A stretch of 64,000 bases of DNA from Staphylococcus epidermidis. Its GTDB lineage: Bacteria; Bacillota; Bacilli; Staphylococcales; Staphylococcaceae. The notes under the pieces were generated by a model. It made no database searches. It saw nothing but the letters and a program-made list of their open reading frames with translations, and was not told where the DNA came from. The position numbers and the translations under genes are program-made. The stretch is from assembly GCF_006742205.1 (NCBI RefSeq), contig NZ_AP019721.1, forward strand, positions 1,922,001 to 1,986,000, in the 5' to 3' direction. Position 1 is the stretch's first letter; each line of letters opens with the position of its first letter. This document shows positions 52,063-63,209 of the stretch, in pieces.

Positions 52063-53076
52063 CTATTGTAAAATGACTTTTGCTGCGGCTTCATCTGTAA
52101 TCAATACAGTGTTTTCCGGTGCAATTGAAAGATAAGCTTTAATAGCTTCTCCTTTTGATTGTCCACCAGCAACCGCAAAGATAAAGTCTTTGTTCTCAAG
52201 ATCCTCTAGCTGAAGGCCAATCGTTTTGACCTTATGAACTATTTGACCCTGAGCATCAAAATAATATCCAAAAGCTTCTCCAACGGCTTGATGATGTTGA
52301 AGGTTATCAATCACATTTTGAGATGATTGACGTCGATGCGCCATCTTCAGCGCATCACCAATGCCGTGTATTGTTATATTAGCTTGCTTGATTTTATCTA
52401 GTGTATGCATGACAGAAGGTTCCAACATTAACGTATCGTATGTGGACTCACTCACGTTGTCTGGAACATAGAGTGTTGTATAATAGCCACCAGCTTGTTG
52501 GGCCATACTCGAAGCGATTGTATTCGCTTGATAAACAACATTTTCTCCAAGTCCACCTCTAGCTGGAACAAAGAATACGTTAAACGGTAATAAATGTATC
52601 GACTCACTCACGCACGCCATTGTTGAACCACCAGTTACAGAGACAATAGCATCTTCATAAAGTATACCTTCTAAAAGTTGCCCAGCTTGTTGACCCATTT
52701 CACGTTTTACAGTTCGATTAGAATCGGAATCTCCTGGAATGACATGTACATCTTTAATATGAAATTTATCTTTGATAGCACTGGCCAATTTATGGTCATC
52801 GCTATAAACATTAAAGTATTCACCTAGTTGTGCTAATACTTCAGTACCTTCATTAGTAATTTCCATTCCCGTAGGTTTGACACGAATTAATTCTTGCTTC
52901 TTTAACATATCTGTTTCCGACCGTAAAACTCTCTCAGTCATATCCATATGTTCACTTAGACTTCTTCTTCCTACAGGTTGATTTTGAGAGATAGTAGATA
53001 AAATATAAAAGCGTCTATACATCTTATCTATAAGATCAGGTATAAGCTTTTGTTGAACTTTAATTAAGTCTTTCAC
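52063..53076 (-). CDS. cggR: Central glycolytic genes regulator CggR
   Basis: A 337-residue SorC/DeoR-type repressor. It has an N-terminal winged helix-turn-helix (VGRRSLSEHMDMTERVLRSE) and a sugar-phosphate-binding domain with GGSTM and GGQSKG loops; fructose-1,6-bisphosphate is the known inducer in B. subtilis. The start is GTG 53076 behind AAGGAGG; a frame continues upstream to 53124. It represses the operon starting with itself; the operator-like sequence is at 53145-53178. Confidence 0.94.
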   Translation of the reverse strand: MKDLIKVQQKLIPDLIDKMYRRFYILSTISQNQPVGRRSLSEHMDMTERVLRSETDMLKKQELIRVKPTGMEITNEGTEVLAQLGEYFNVYSDDHKLASAIKDKFHIKDVHVIPGDSDSNRTVKREMGQQAGQLLEGILYEDAIVSVTGGSTMACVSESIHLLPFNVFFVPARGGLGENVVYQANTIASSMAQQAGGYYTTLYVPDNVSESTYDTLMLEPSVMHTLDKIKQANITIHGIGDALKMAHRRQSSQNVIDNLQHHQAVGEAFGYYFDAQGQIVHKVKTIGLQLEDLENKDFIFAVAGGQSKGEAIKAYLSIAPENTVLITDEAAAKVILQ

Positions 53077-53144
53077 TACTACCTTCCTCCTTATATCTTT
53101 GTAACAAAGGTACTTGAGAGGCAATCATAACTAAGCTTTGACTT

Positions 53145-53178
53145 TTTAAGTCCCACCTGGGACAAAATCTAACCTCTT
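53145..53178 (-). promoter_or_regulatory. CggR operator-like site in the leader
   Basis: On the minus strand TGGGACTTAAAAAGTC fits one half-site CGGGAC-N6-TGTC, preceded by a degenerate half ending TTTGTCCC. The middle forms the palindrome GTCCCAGGTGGGAC. It lies between promoter and cggR start, as in B. subtilis. Confidence 0.65.
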
Positions 53179-53180
53179 TA

Positions 53181-53229
53181 CACTTGCAATACTACTATTA
53201 CGTATTATAAATTGCAAGTGAATTCACTT
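53181..53229 (-). promoter_or_regulatory. Inverted repeats around the cggR promoter
   Basis: CACTTGCAAT (53181-53190) and ATTGCAAGTG (53211-53220) are perfect inverted repeats that flank a -10 TATAAT (53209-53204, minus strand). The right arm is also part of a second perfect palindrome AAGTGAATTCACTT (53216-53229). This arrangement looks like operator sites over the promoter. Confidence 0.5.
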
Positions 53230-53431
53230 AATTTCTAAGTTAAATTATAAAAGTTTGTAGGAAAACGATTACAAACAAAGTATAGACCCCATTCTTATAT
53301 AGTAATTTAATCACTGTTCGCTTTCTAAATAACTCTACCCAAATTAAATTTTATTCATGCATTTGTTTTATTTAGTTGTTATGATTAACTCTATAATTTG
53401 AATCTGAATAAAATTAGAGTGAGGTAAAACA

Positions 53432-53668
53432 ATGTCGAATCATAATTATTCTGACGAAAAAATCGAAGTTATAGATCCGAGTGATGATAGATATAAAGGA
53501 GATGATTATTTTAATAAAAATTCATCTCAAAACAATCAAAATTTAAAAACTTTTAATCAAACTTATTCTTATGGTTGCACACATTCAGGATGCGGCTGTA
53601 TATTAGGCTGTTTAACTATTTCACTTATTTCATTCTTACTTTCATTACTAATTTTTTGGATTATATAA
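53432..53668 (+). CDS. Small cysteine-rich membrane protein
   Basis: A 78-residue protein with a polar N-terminal part, then a cysteine cluster (YGCTHSGCGCILGCL) running into a C-terminal membrane segment (ISLISFLLSLLIFWII). Family unknown. Ribosome binding site GTGAGG. It is divergent from cggR and convergent with the gene at 53841, closed by a hairpin. Confidence 0.7.
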   Translation: MSNHNYSDEKIEVIDPSDDRYKGDDYFNKNSSQNNQNLKTFNQTYSYGCTHSGCGCILGCLTISLISFLLSLLIFWII

Positions 53669-53673
53669 ACATA

Positions 53674-53719
53674 AAAAGGGTGGGACTGAATTCATTTTGA
53701 ATTCGAAGTCCCACCCTTT
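53674..53719. terminator. Hairpin between convergent genes
   Basis: A strong stem AAAGGGTGGGACTGAATTCA / TGAATTCGAAGTCCCACCCTTT, with T-rich tracts on the minus side. It contains the GGGTGGGACT motif common in staphylococcal intergenic hairpins. Confidence 0.75.
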
Positions 53720-53840
53720 GGGCTAACTCGAGTTAATAAAGATTAAAATTAACGAATCATGGCTTACTTAAGTGACCTTAAAACTATTTTTAGGAATAGT
53801 CACAAGATGAACTTTCCAAAAATTTTTAAGTTATTTCTTA

Positions 53841-54461
53841 TTAATCCTTTTTTGAGCTTTGAGAATTTTGATTGTTATTATTTTGTTTTTGTGTGTTCTG
53901 CCCCGAACTAGCATTTTGATTGCCACTATTTCCATTGTTTTGTGGTCTGGTTGACTGTGTTTGATTTGATTTATTTTGGGTACTTTGACGATTCTCTGAT
54001 GACTGGTTAGATTTATTTTGTTGTGGCTTTTGTTGTGTTGACGATTGATCTTTTTCATTTGGGCTTTCTTTAGAATTTGAACTGTCTTGTCTAGTTTTTT
54101 TTCTTTCATCAGTTTTTGGTTCTTTTGCTCTCTTTTCTCCTGTTTGTGGATTTTGTCTCACCGGAGTTTGAGTTGTAGGTCTTTGTGGCGTTTGAACAGT
54201 TTGTTGCGTTTGTTGCGTTTGTTGAGTTTGAGGAACTTGTTGCGTTTGTTGTGTATTATTCTTTTTTTCTTCCACCGATTTTTTATCTTTTTTTTCCTTT
54301 TTGTCTTTATCGTCTTTTTTCTTTTCTTGCTGTGTTGTTTTATCACTGAGTCGTTCGTTACCTTTTTTTGAACTATCGACAAATGAGTAAATACCAAATG
54401 CTAAACCTATTAATAATAGCAAAACTACAATCGCACTAATAAATTTGGAGATACCGCTCAT
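53841..54461 (-). CDS. Membrane-anchored Q/N-rich low-complexity surface protein
   Basis: The protein is 206 residues from ATG 54461 (GAGAGG upstream): one membrane anchor (KFISAIVVLLLLIGLAFGI), a lysine-rich coil (KKKDDKDKKEKKDKKSVEEKK), then Q/T repeats (QTQQTQQTQQT) and an N/Q/S tail. No domain is recognised. The tail is probably extracellular and disordered. The QQT part is a 9-base microsatellite and likely variable in length. A longer frame runs to 54491. Confidence 0.75.
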   Translation of the reverse strand: MSGISKFISAIVVLLLLIGLAFGIYSFVDSSKKGNERLSDKTTQQEKKKDDKDKKEKKDKKSVEEKKNNTQQTQQVPQTQQTQQTQQTVQTPQRPTTQTPVRQNPQTGEKRAKEPKTDERKKTRQDSSNSKESPNEKDQSSTQQKPQQNKSNQSSENRQSTQNKSNQTQSTRPQNNGNSGNQNASSGQNTQKQNNNNQNSQSSKKD

Positions 54462-55051
54462 ATTGTTTACCTCTCTTTCATTCTTAAACACGAATTTATC
54501 TTAAAAACAATACTATTGAATCATTGTAAAAAATCAAATCTCAACTATTTTCAATAATTAAAAGTAGTATTTCCCTAAAATTTTTTCATAAGAACTTTTG
54601 GGAATAATTAAATAAAAAGTTTAATGAGATTATATAATAGTGATATTTGAGTTTAATCAATCAATACAACTTTATATTTAATTATCTCATACATGATAAC
54701 ATCATACTGATTGATTAACATCATTTTTAAATAACTTAATCAAATCTTAACACGAGTGTTCGTAAATTTACCTATTACATTTGCCTGTGCAAAATGATTC
54801 ACAACATCATTTAAAAAAGTTTAAAATAAACAGTGTTATAAAGTGAAACCATTTCACAAGTATAAAAAGTAGAATTAGTTTTAACTTCATTTTTACTATT
54901 TTATAATTATTTAAAAAACATTTTATAGTTAGAACATAGATACTTTAATTTATTACCACTCTAACCTTTTATTTTACGGAATAAACAATATTAAAATTGT
55001 AATCTTTTATACAGTATTCACTATTAAATGGGTATATGTATTCTAGGATAG

Positions 55052-55177
55052 AAAAAAAGGATCCATACGTTGCTCGCACGGATCCACTACTAAAGGGAGT
55101 CAAAATTTACCTTCGTTAGTATATTATGGGGTATACTCATACTAATTAAGAGATGTTTAATTAATTATCGAAGGTAC
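55052..55177 (-). ncRNA. RsaH-like small RNA
   Basis: Minus-strand transcript candidate of about 126 nt. A perfect -10 TATAAT (55189-55184) precedes it. Its 5' segment TACCTTCG (55176-55169) pairs with CGAAGGTA (55115-55108). A single-stranded ACTCCC motif (55100-55095) follows, then an 11-bp terminator stem around GGATCC with T7 (55058-55052). In S. aureus RsaH lies between the homologues of the flanking genes and carries a UCCC motif; I assign it by position and motif, not by alignment. Confidence 0.6.
55059..55085 (-). terminator. Terminator of the RsaH-like RNA
   Basis: On the minus strand GGATCCGTGCG pairs with CGTATGGATCC (11 bp, two wobbles), loop AGCAA, followed by T7. Confidence 0.85.
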
Positions 55178-55325
55178 AATTTTATTATAACTAATCTGTT
55201 TTTATTTTAAATGCATATTAAAAAAAGTCTTTGACATCTTATTGGCTAAAAAATGTATAAAATATGAATAATAATAATAAGTATCAATAAGATGACAGCT
55301 TTTTATTTTCAGATGAGGTGAAACT

Positions 55326-56225
55326 ATGAAACGCTATTTAATTACTGGTGGAACTGGCATGGTCGGTTCCCACTTGGTCAACGAAATTAAACAAACCGAT
55401 GCACATATTACAATTTTAACCAGACAGGATAAAACTTCTAATCATCCCAAAATCACGTATATCAACTGGTCAAAAGAGGGTTGGCAACATCAAGTACCAG
55501 ATATAGATATTGTTATTAATCTAGCTGGTGCAACGTTGAATAAACGTTGGACATCTTCCCACAAACAAGCGATGATGCTTAGTCGTATTCAATCAACGCA
55601 AACACTATTTGAACTTTTTGAAACACGTGAACACAAACCAGAAGTTTTATTTAACGCAAGTGCAATGGGCTACTACCCTCCAGATTTATTTACAAGTTAT
55701 ACGGAATTATATCGAACACTTCCATTTGATTTCTTATCAGAAATTGTATATCAATGGGAACGGTTTGCGAATAAATTTAAGCAATTCGGTACACGTGTCG
55801 TTTTAGGTCGATTCGGTCTTATTCTATCAGACGATGGTGGTGCTCTTGAAATGATGGAACTTCCGTATCGTTTATATGTTGGGGGAAAACTCGGCTCTGG
55901 AAGACAATGGTACTCTTGGATTCATATCGATGACTTAATTAGAGGTATTTTATTTACTATCAATCATGATAACGCTGAAGGTCCATTTAATTTAACTGCA
56001 CCTATTCCTGAAAGACAAAATTTATTTGGTTATACTTTAGCACGTGCGATGCATAAACCACATGAAACGTGGGCACCTAAATTGATACTACGTGCAGTGC
56101 TAGGTCAGATGTCTACTGTCATATTAGATACACAAAAAGTACTTCCAAATAAATTACATGCACTAGGTTTTGAGTTTAAGTATAATAATTTAAGAAATGC
56201 TTTAGATGATTTAATTAAAGCTTAA
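55326..56225 (+). CDS. TIGR01777-type NAD-dependent epimerase (YfhF/SulA-like)
   Basis: A 299-residue Rossmann-fold protein. N-terminal [11 protein letters not shown] is the nucleotide loop; AGATLNKRW and SAMGYYP are family blocks; a C-terminal DUF1731 segment ends the protein ([31 protein letters not shown]). Substrate unknown. Its gene starts next to the small RNA on the other strand and continues with the gene at 56256. Confidence 0.88.
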   Translation: MKRYLITGGTGMVGSHLVNEIKQTDAHITILTRQDKTSNHPKITYINWSKEGWQHQVPDIDIVINLAGATLNKRWTSSHKQAMMLSRIQSTQTLFELFETREHKPEVLFNASAMGYYPPDLFTSYTELYRTLPFDFLSEIVYQWERFANKFKQFGTRVVLGRFGLILSDDGGALEMMELPYRLYVGGKLGSGRQWYSWIHIDDLIRGILFTINHDNAEGPFNLTAPIPERQNLFGYTLARAMHKPHETWAPKLILRAVLGQMSTVILDTQKVLPNKLHALGFEFKYNNLRNALDDLIKA

Positions 56226-56255
56226 GAATTACATCGTAAGAAGAAGGGATATAAA

Positions 56256-56447
56256 ATGAAAGATACTCAGTTAACATATATATTATTAATCATTGCAAGT
56301 ATTTTATTAATTGCTAATGGTATATTTGCATTTGAACGTACGTTATCAATGATATTAATGTCGATATTATTTATATTAGTTGGAATCATTTTATTATCAA
56401 CAACATTGAATACCATGTATCAATCATCAAAACACTCAAAACGTTAA
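56256..56447 (+). CDS. Small membrane protein
   Basis: A 63-residue protein with two hydrophobic segments (LTYILLIIASILLIANGIFAF and MILMSILFILVGIILLST). Family unknown. It lies 30 bases after the epimerase with AAGGGAT-type ribosome binding, so the two genes are probably one operon. Confidence 0.7.
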   Translation: MKDTQLTYILLIIASILLIANGIFAFERTLSMILMSILFILVGIILLSTTLNTMYQSSKHSKR

Positions 56448-56621
56448 ATTTCATCAGTTTAAAGTAACAATCATTTTATTAAACATAGATAAATGAAAAT
56501 CTCTCGGTTTGAATAACACTTTTAATAAATGAAAAACGGTAATAATCCATTTTGTAAGGTATTTATCTTTTTTTAATTACATCGTTTTTTCTAAATCTAT
56601 ATTCATATATTATTTAAAATA

Positions 56622-56673
56622 AAAACCCTAGTAGACAAATGACAAAATATACATTGTCGTCTACTAGGGTTTT
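56622..56673. terminator. Bidirectional terminator between the epimerase operon and clpP
   Basis: AAAACCCTAGTAGAC pairs perfectly with GTCTACTAGGGTTTT (15 bp). T-runs on both strands fit the convergent transcripts. Confidence 0.88.
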
Positions 56674-56708
56674 GTGTATTAATCAATAATCATACAACGT
56701 TTATTTTA

Positions 56709-57293
56709 TTATTTTTCTGGTTCCATTACTTCATCAATTAATCCATATTCTTTAGCTTCTGCAGCTGTTAAGAAGTTGTCGCGATCAGTATCTTGTTGAA
56801 TTTTTTCAATTGATTGACCTGTACGTTCTGATAAAATACGATTTAATTTTTCACGTGTTTTTAAAATATGATTTGCTGCAATTTCAATTTCAGTTGCTTG
56901 TCCTTGTGCACCACCTAATGGTTGGTGAATCATAACTTCAGCATTAGGTAGCGCAAATCGTTTACCTTTTGCACCTGCTGCTAACAAGAATGAACCCATA
57001 GACGCTGCCATACCAATACAGATTGTTTGAACGTCTGGTTTGATATGTTGGATAGTATCATAAATAGCAAATCCAGCAGTTACACTGCCACCTGGTGAAT
57101 TAATATATAAATAAATATCCTTTTCAGAATCTTGCGCTTGCAAGAATAATAATTGTGACACAATAGAGTTAGCTACGTTATCATCAATTTGAGAACCTAG
57201 CATGATAATACGGTCTTTCAACAAACGTGAATATATATCATACGCACGTTCACCGCGGTTAGTTGTTTCAATAACTGTAGGAATTAAATTCAT
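56709..57293 (-). CDS. clpP: ATP-dependent Clp protease proteolytic subunit
   Basis: A 194-residue serine protease subunit that forms the Clp tetradecamer with ClpX/ClpC. Catalytic serine is in GMAASMGSF and histidine in MIHQPLGG. It clears tmRNA-tagged and stress-damaged proteins, and controls virulence in staphylococci. The CtsR box at 57340-57356 overlaps its promoter. Confidence 0.98.
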   Translation of the reverse strand: MNLIPTVIETTNRGERAYDIYSRLLKDRIIMLGSQIDDNVANSIVSQLLFLQAQDSEKDIYLYINSPGGSVTAGFAIYDTIQHIKPDVQTICIGMAASMGSFLLAAGAKGKRFALPNAEVMIHQPLGGAQGQATEIEIAANHILKTREKLNRILSERTGQSIEKIQQDTDRDNFLTAAEAKEYGLIDEVMEPEK

Positions 57294-57326
57294 TTATTTT
57301 TCCTCCTTATAATAACTGTTAAAATT

Positions 57327-57356
57327 ATTTTACCTTAAAAGTCAAAAATGGTCAAA
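57327..57356 (-). promoter_or_regulatory. clpP promoter with CtsR operator
   Basis: AGTCAAAAATGGTCAAA (57340-57356) matches the CtsR heptad repeat RGTCAAANANRGTCAAA. On the minus strand the -35 TTGACC (57355-57350), 17 bases, and -10 TAAAAT (57332-57327) make a good sigma-A promoter; CtsR would cover the -35. Confidence 0.88.
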
Positions 57357-57481
57357 GATTAAGCTTATTAATCAAAAATTCAATTTGACGCTTAACCTTT
57401 TCATTTGTAAACTAGAATTATCGTTTTCATTGTACCGTCATTATTGAACGACGTACAGAAATGTGATTATTTCAATATTTA

Positions 57482-57553
57482 CCCCTCGTAGTGTAATGGA
57501 TAACACATAAGATTCCGGTTCTTAAAATAGAGGTTCGATTCCTCTCGAGGGGG
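57482..57553 (+). tRNA. tRNA-Arg (anticodon CCG)
   Basis: CCCCTCG (57482-57488) pairs with CGAGGGG (57546-57552), discriminator G. The anticodon arm TAAGA/TCTTA holds loop TTCCGGT with anticodon CCG (57515-57517), decoding CGG. The T-arm AGAGGTTCGATTCCTCT is perfect. CCA is not encoded. A hairpin terminator follows. Confidence 0.93.
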
Positions 57554-57567
57554 TTGCTGAATGATGA

Positions 57568-57623
57568 GGAGATTTTAATGTCTGAGCTTATTTGTAATCT
57601 CAGTCTTAAAATCTCATTTTTTA
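57568..57623. terminator. Terminator of the tRNA gene
   Basis: GAGATTTTAA pairs with TTAAAATCTC across an inner CTGAG/CTCAG stem, followed by T6 on the plus strand. It also abuts the whiA stop codon. Confidence 0.75.
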
Positions 57624-58565
57624 TAATTCAATTTGTTCACCATTTCTTATTTTATCCGCTAATTCATTCAACTTTCTTAAACGGTGATTCATACCTGATT
57701 TAGATATAGGCCCTGTAGAAACCATCTCACCCAATTCTTTTAACGATATTTCTTGATGTTCTACTCTGAGCTTCGCTACTTCTCTTAAACGATCAGGTAA
57801 ATTTTCAAGCCCAATTTCTTCATCAATTAATTGTATACTTTCAACCTGTTTCATTGCTGCGCTAACAGTTTTATTAAGATTTGCTGTTTCACAATTAACA
57901 AGACGATTAACCGAATTACGCATATCACGGACAATTCTTACATCTTCAAACTTTAACAATGCTTGATAGCCACCTATCAAACTAAGAAAGTCGGAAATTT
58001 TTTCAGCTTCTTTAAGATACGCAATACTCCCTTTTTTACGTTCCAAATGTTTCGCATTGAGTTCATAACTATTCATCAATTTAGTAAGACCTTCGGAATG
58101 ATCTTCATATTGTGAAAAAATTTCAAGATGATATGAAGATGTTTCAGGATTATTTACAGAACCACCTGCTAAGAAAGCCCCTCTTAAATAACTTCTTTTC
58201 ATTTCATCATCTTTAATCATATCCGGATCAATATCGTGAGTAAAAACTCCCTTTTTTAAAATTCCTAAATCATTTAGTATTTCTTTCGCTAACATCTTTG
58301 TTCGACATATATAAATATTGTTTTTTTTCAATTTCATCTTTTTTCTAACTAAAATTTCAACTTCAACATTAAATATACGTTTGATAAGAGAGTAAATTCG
58401 ACGAGCTGTTGTCGCATTTTCTGTCTGTACATTAATTACAAACTGTTGATTTGATAGACTAAGTGCGCCATTCATGCGAATTAATGCACTGAGCTCTGCT
58501 TTAGCATTCGATTCGTCAACTTCTATGCGTGTTAGTTCATTTTTCATATCTGATGCAAAGCTCAT
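57621..58565 (-). CDS. whiA: WhiA, DNA-binding protein with LAGLIDADG-like fold
   Basis: A 314-residue protein with an N-terminal homing-endonuclease-like fold and a C-terminal helix-turn-helix ([34 protein letters not shown]). In Gram-positives it affects cell division and chromosome segregation (literature). It lies after rapZ-yvcK, the standard order yvcJKL. Confidence 0.95.
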   Translation of the reverse strand: MSFASDMKNELTRIEVDESNAKAELSALIRMNGALSLSNQQFVINVQTENATTARRIYSLIKRIFNVEVEILVRKKMKLKKNNIYICRTKMLAKEILNDLGILKKGVFTHDIDPDMIKDDEMKRSYLRGAFLAGGSVNNPETSSYHLEIFSQYEDHSEGLTKLMNSYELNAKHLERKKGSIAYLKEAEKISDFLSLIGGYQALLKFEDVRIVRDMRNSVNRLVNCETANLNKTVSAAMKQVESIQLIDEEIGLENLPDRLREVAKLRVEHQEISLKELGEMVSTGPISKSGMNHRLRKLNELADKIRNGEQIEL

Positions 58566-58693
58566 TGAACACTCACCCTTCCTAACCCTTTTTTCTATTC
58601 TTATTTATAGTATCGCCAATGAGGTGTAAAGTTATTTTCTAATTCTAAACACACACTTAAGCTATCATATCATAACTACGAATTCGCTTATAA

Positions 58694-59689
58694 TTATTTC
58701 TTTTTATCACTAGGAGTAAAGCGAATTGTACTTGTTAATTCTAAGGCAAGTTCATAAATCATTTTTGATAATACTTTTGTGTTATGTCTGACATAGTGTT
58801 CATTAGATATTTCAACTAAATTAGATGCCGTTAAAACTCTAATTCCACTATCTTTTAATTGTTCTTTATGTACTGCTACTGGTTTCGAATTCTTTTCTTC
58901 ATATCGTTGTAAAACATCTTTACTATAGGATTCTGAGCTACATATGACAAAATCAATAAATGGTTCACCAACTTGTCGAGTAAGTGCATCAATATGCTCT
59001 TTGACATCATAATTATCAGTCTCGCCTGGTTGTGTCATAACATTAGATACATAAAGTTTTGGAGCAGATGTACGTAATAATGCTTCTGAAATACCTTTGA
59101 CACATAAATTTGATATAACACTTGTATATAATGAACCTGGTCCTAAGACAATTAAATCTGCTTGTTCTAAAGCTTCTATCGCTTCATTCATTGGTTCAAC
59201 ATCACTTGGTTCTAAAAACACACGATCTATTTTTTTATGTGTTTTAGGTATATTAGTTTCTCCATGTACAATTTCACCGTCTTCCATCACCGCGTTGAGT
59301 TGCACACTTGCGTTTGTTGAAGGGATGACTTGGCCTTTAATATTTAAAACTTTGCTTAACTCTTTAATAGCGTGTCCAAAATCATTAGTAATGTTAGTCA
59401 TTCCAGCAATAACTAAATTACCTAATGAATGCCCATCTACTTGATTTTCACCAAAACGGTACTGGAACAATTGAGTTAATATCGATTCTGAGTCACTTAA
59501 AGCAGCAATGACATTACGAATATCACCAGGCGCTGGAATATCCATGACATCTCTAATTTTCCCCGTGCTCCCACCATTGTCCGCTACAGTAACAATGGCA
59601 GTAATGTCTATTGGAAATTCTCTAAGGCCTCTAGCAAGGACAGAAAGTCCAGTGCCACCACCAATAAGTACTACATTCATTTGTTTCAT
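58694..59689 (-). CDS. yvcK: YvcK/GlmR, UDP-sugar binding morphogenesis protein
   Basis: A 331-residue protein of the gluconeogenesis-factor family. Diagnostic blocks are VVLIGGGTGLSVLARGLRE, TVADNGGSTGKIRDVM and VLGPGSLYTSVISNLC. Related GlmR proteins bind UDP-GlcNAc and stimulate GlmS. It touches the rapZ stop codon, so the two are coupled. Confidence 0.95.
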   Translation of the reverse strand: MKQMNVVLIGGGTGLSVLARGLREFPIDITAIVTVADNGGSTGKIRDVMDIPAPGDIRNVIAALSDSESILTQLFQYRFGENQVDGHSLGNLVIAGMTNITNDFGHAIKELSKVLNIKGQVIPSTNASVQLNAVMEDGEIVHGETNIPKTHKKIDRVFLEPSDVEPMNEAIEALEQADLIVLGPGSLYTSVISNLCVKGISEALLRTSAPKLYVSNVMTQPGETDNYDVKEHIDALTRQVGEPFIDFVICSSESYSKDVLQRYEEKNSKPVAVHKEQLKDSGIRVLTASNLVEISNEHYVRHNTKVLSKMIYELALELTSTIRFTPSDKKK

Positions 59690-60597
59690 TATCTCTCTCC
59701 ACTTTCAATATGCGCATCTCTATGATGCACATAAACATTATATTCAAAAATCTCGTTAAGATATTCAGCTAAACGTTTAGCTAATGCGACTGATCGATGT
59801 TGTCCACCCGTACAACCTATAGCAATAACCAATTGCGATTTACCTTCTTTTTTGTAGCCAGGAATCATAAATTTTAATAAATCTGTTAATTTATCAAAAA
59901 ATATTTGGGTTTCTTTCCACTTCATAACGTAATTGTACACTGGCTCATCTAAACCAGTAAATGGACGCAATTCCTCTACATAGTAGGGATTAGGTAGAAA
60001 TCTGACATCAAAAACTAAATCAGCATCCATTTGTATACCATGCTTGAAACCGAAACTTGTCACGTTGATTGTAAATGTTTCAAAGTTTTCATCTAAATAA
60101 AACTTTGAAATGCGTTGCTTTAATTCTTTAGGTTTTAATTTTGTTGTATCAATCACGTAATTAGCGATACTTCGGATTTCTGATAGATGTTCACGTTCCT
60201 CATTTATTGCATCTATTAATGATCTTTGTCCTTGTTCATTTAGTGGGTGCGCTCTTCTTGATTCTTTATAACGTGAAATAATTTTTTCAGTTTTAGCTTC
60301 TAAAAACATAACATCTAAAATCACGTCATTACGACTTTTAATAATATCAATTTCTTTAACTAGAGATTTAAATAATTCCTTACCTCTTAAATCTATTGCA
60401 ATTGCTACTTTTTGCAATGAAGGATTTCCTTGAGCCATCAATTCTACAAATTTAGGTAATAGTACAGGTGGTAAATTATCTACACAGAAAAATCCCATAT
60501 CTTCGAGACTTTGAATCACCAATGATTTACCCGCTCCAGACATACCTGTAACAACTAACAATTCACTTTTACCCATTTCTTTTTCGTTGCTTGTCAT
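59689..60597 (-). CDS. rapZ: RapZ (YvcJ) nucleotide-binding protein
   Basis: A 302-residue P-loop protein: Walker A GMSGAGKS near the N terminus and the conserved C-terminal [16 protein letters not shown] and HRDAH. In E. coli RapZ guides RNase E to the small RNA GlmZ; YvcJ in Bacillus acts on competence and nucleotide binding. Its role here is inferred from family. It is the first gene of rapZ-yvcK-whiA. Confidence 0.94.
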   Translation of the reverse strand: MTSNEKEMGKSELLVVTGMSGAGKSLVIQSLEDMGFFCVDNLPPVLLPKFVELMAQGNPSLQKVAIAIDLRGKELFKSLVKEIDIIKSRNDVILDVMFLEAKTEKIISRYKESRRAHPLNEQGQRSLIDAINEEREHLSEIRSIANYVIDTTKLKPKELKQRISKFYLDENFETFTINVTSFGFKHGIQMDADLVFDVRFLPNPYYVEELRPFTGLDEPVYNYVMKWKETQIFFDKLTDLLKFMIPGYKKEGKSQLVIAIGCTGGQHRSVALAKRLAEYLNEIFEYNVYVHHRDAHIESGER

Positions 60598-60772
60598 TTT
60601 CTTAAGTCACCGCCAATTATAATCTTCAATCAATATCATTATATTAAATTCATCTTATCACACTCAAATATGCAAAGTAACATACTTATATTGTAATTAA
60701 AAAAGCTAGAATCATTGATGACGATACTTTGACGCAAACAATGTTCTAGCTATGTGTAAAATGAGTTAAATT

Positions 60773-61717
<945 letters not shown>

Positions 61718-61769
61718 CTACTTATTAATCATTATGCGCATTATATATCATACTTTTCATTTCATAAAT

Positions 61770-63209
61770 TTATATGCTCAATATAAATTCAATTGCTTTA
61801 TTCAGTTTGTATCTAGAAACATTAAAATCGTCCATCAATTGCCTCTTGGTAAGTGGTTGGCTAGAACGACGATACGATAGGTAAACAAATGCAGCTACAT
61901 ATCTATCGACATCTACTAAATCTACATTTTCAGCTATAATCATTTCTGCTTGATTAATCCAATCTGTAAATAAAGACGTGTTATATTTGAATTTCTTAAA
62001 ATTATACAACCTTTGCATACCTCTGTGTATAAAATCTAATTTATTGAGTGTGAGTCCTTGTACCAAATATGTGAGATAAAGTTTCTCATAGTCATTCATT
62101 GATTCAAGAATTGACCAAATATCTTCAGTCATTAGTATTTCTTTTCCATTTAATTGATGAAGTAAAAAAATACCGTAAAGTCGATAATGATTATTATCAT
62201 CTAGTAATAATGGTAACACTCGTGATTCAAATACCGTTTTACTTTCCTCAATTACCCAAGGTGCATAACCAACATCAACTTCAGAAATTTGAGTGAGCTT
62301 GTTCCACATCTCAATACTTTCGTCTTTATTTCCTAGGTAATAAAAATTGAAACTCAATGCATTATACATTTGAATAGAGACAAATTTACCTTTTTTATAA
62401 AGTGGATAAAGTAAATTTTGAGAAGCACGATACTGTTTTAAATAACTCAATACGATTCCTAATTTAAAGGTTTCGTCGTCATTTAGTGGTACTACTTTAT
62501 TAAGTATTTTAAGATATTTTTGATATTTTTCTGTTTCTTTTTTATTATAAAGTAATAATGTGTAGTGACAAAGTGCATGCACGTCTGAATTATCTTCCTT
62601 TAAAAGTTCTTCAAACATTGCTTTGGCGCTATCATACTCACCTAGATACAAATAACACATTGCAAGTAAATTCCTAATCACCCTATGCTGTTGTATCTCG
62701 TAAGATTGATTCAAAATATATGTTCGGGCTTCTTCTAACCTACCTTGCAAAAAGAGAAATTGAAATAAAAGTTGTGTTGAAAACAATTGTGCTTCTAATT
62801 CAATTTTTTGTTCATTTGTATACGTGACTTCGAATGTTTTTTCAAGCATTTCTCTAAAATCTTTATCCTCTGACAATATTACATAATTAATACCAAACAA
62901 GAATGCCTTGTTTGGCTCGTTTAATTCTATATTTAATTGACTTAGTTCATAGAAACTTTCTGCTACATGAAAGTCTTTAACAATATTCTCATAAAATAGA
63001 CGTTCTGCTTTTTTGCCGATATTTAATTTAACTAAACATTGAGCATAGTGTTGTTGAATATCAAAATCCTTAGGTGACAACTCAAGCACTTTTTCATAAT
63101 ATTCTGCCGCCTTCTTGTAGTCCTGTTGTCGCCACTTTTGGGTAGCCATTTTACGATAAAAAGCCTCATCAAAAATCATTGGAATGATGTTATTTTCTTT
63201 TTGTGCCAT
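61770..63209 (-). CDS. Tetratricopeptide-repeat protein
   Basis: A 479-residue helical protein with repeated TPR units ([29 protein letters not shown] is the clearest). A C-terminal part resembles a winged helix ([26 protein letters not shown]). Function unknown. ATG 63209 has GGAGGTG upstream; its start overlaps the acetyltransferase by 34 bases, so they are coupled. Confidence 0.85.
   Translation of the reverse strand: MAQKENNIIPMIFDEAFYRKMATQKWRQQDYKKAAEYYEKVLELSPKDFDIQQHYAQCLVKLNIGKKAERLFYENIVKDFHVAESFYELSQLNIELNEPNKAFLFGINYVILSEDKDFREMLEKTFEVTYTNEQKIELEAQLFSTQLLFQFLFLQGRLEEARTYILNQSYEIQQHRVIRNLLAMCYLYLGEYDSAKAMFEELLKEDNSDVHALCHYTLLLYNKKETEKYQKYLKILNKVVPLNDDETFKLGIVLSYLKQYRASQNLLYPLYKKGKFVSIQMYNALSFNFYYLGNKDESIEMWNKLTQISEVDVGYAPWVIEESKTVFESRVLPLLLDDNNHYRLYGIFLLHQLNGKEILMTEDIWSILESMNDYEKLYLTYLVQGLTLNKLDFIHRGMQRLYNFKKFKYNTSLFTDWINQAEMIIAENVDLVDVDRYVAAFVYLSYRRSSQPLTKRQLMDDFNVSRYKLNKAIEFILSI

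Larger units (their letters stand above)
53077..53431. other. Promoter region of the cggR-gapA operon
   Basis: A 355-base region holding the promoter and operators (53145-53232). The right part up to 53431 is AT-rich and leads into a plus-strand gene. Confidence 0.5.
54462..55325. other. Long intergenic region with an RsaH-like small RNA
   Basis: 864 bases without a supported protein gene. 54500-55040 is AT-rich and featureless to me. 55052-55177 is the small RNA candidate on the minus strand. The promoter of the epimerase is in 55190-55325. Confidence 0.55.
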
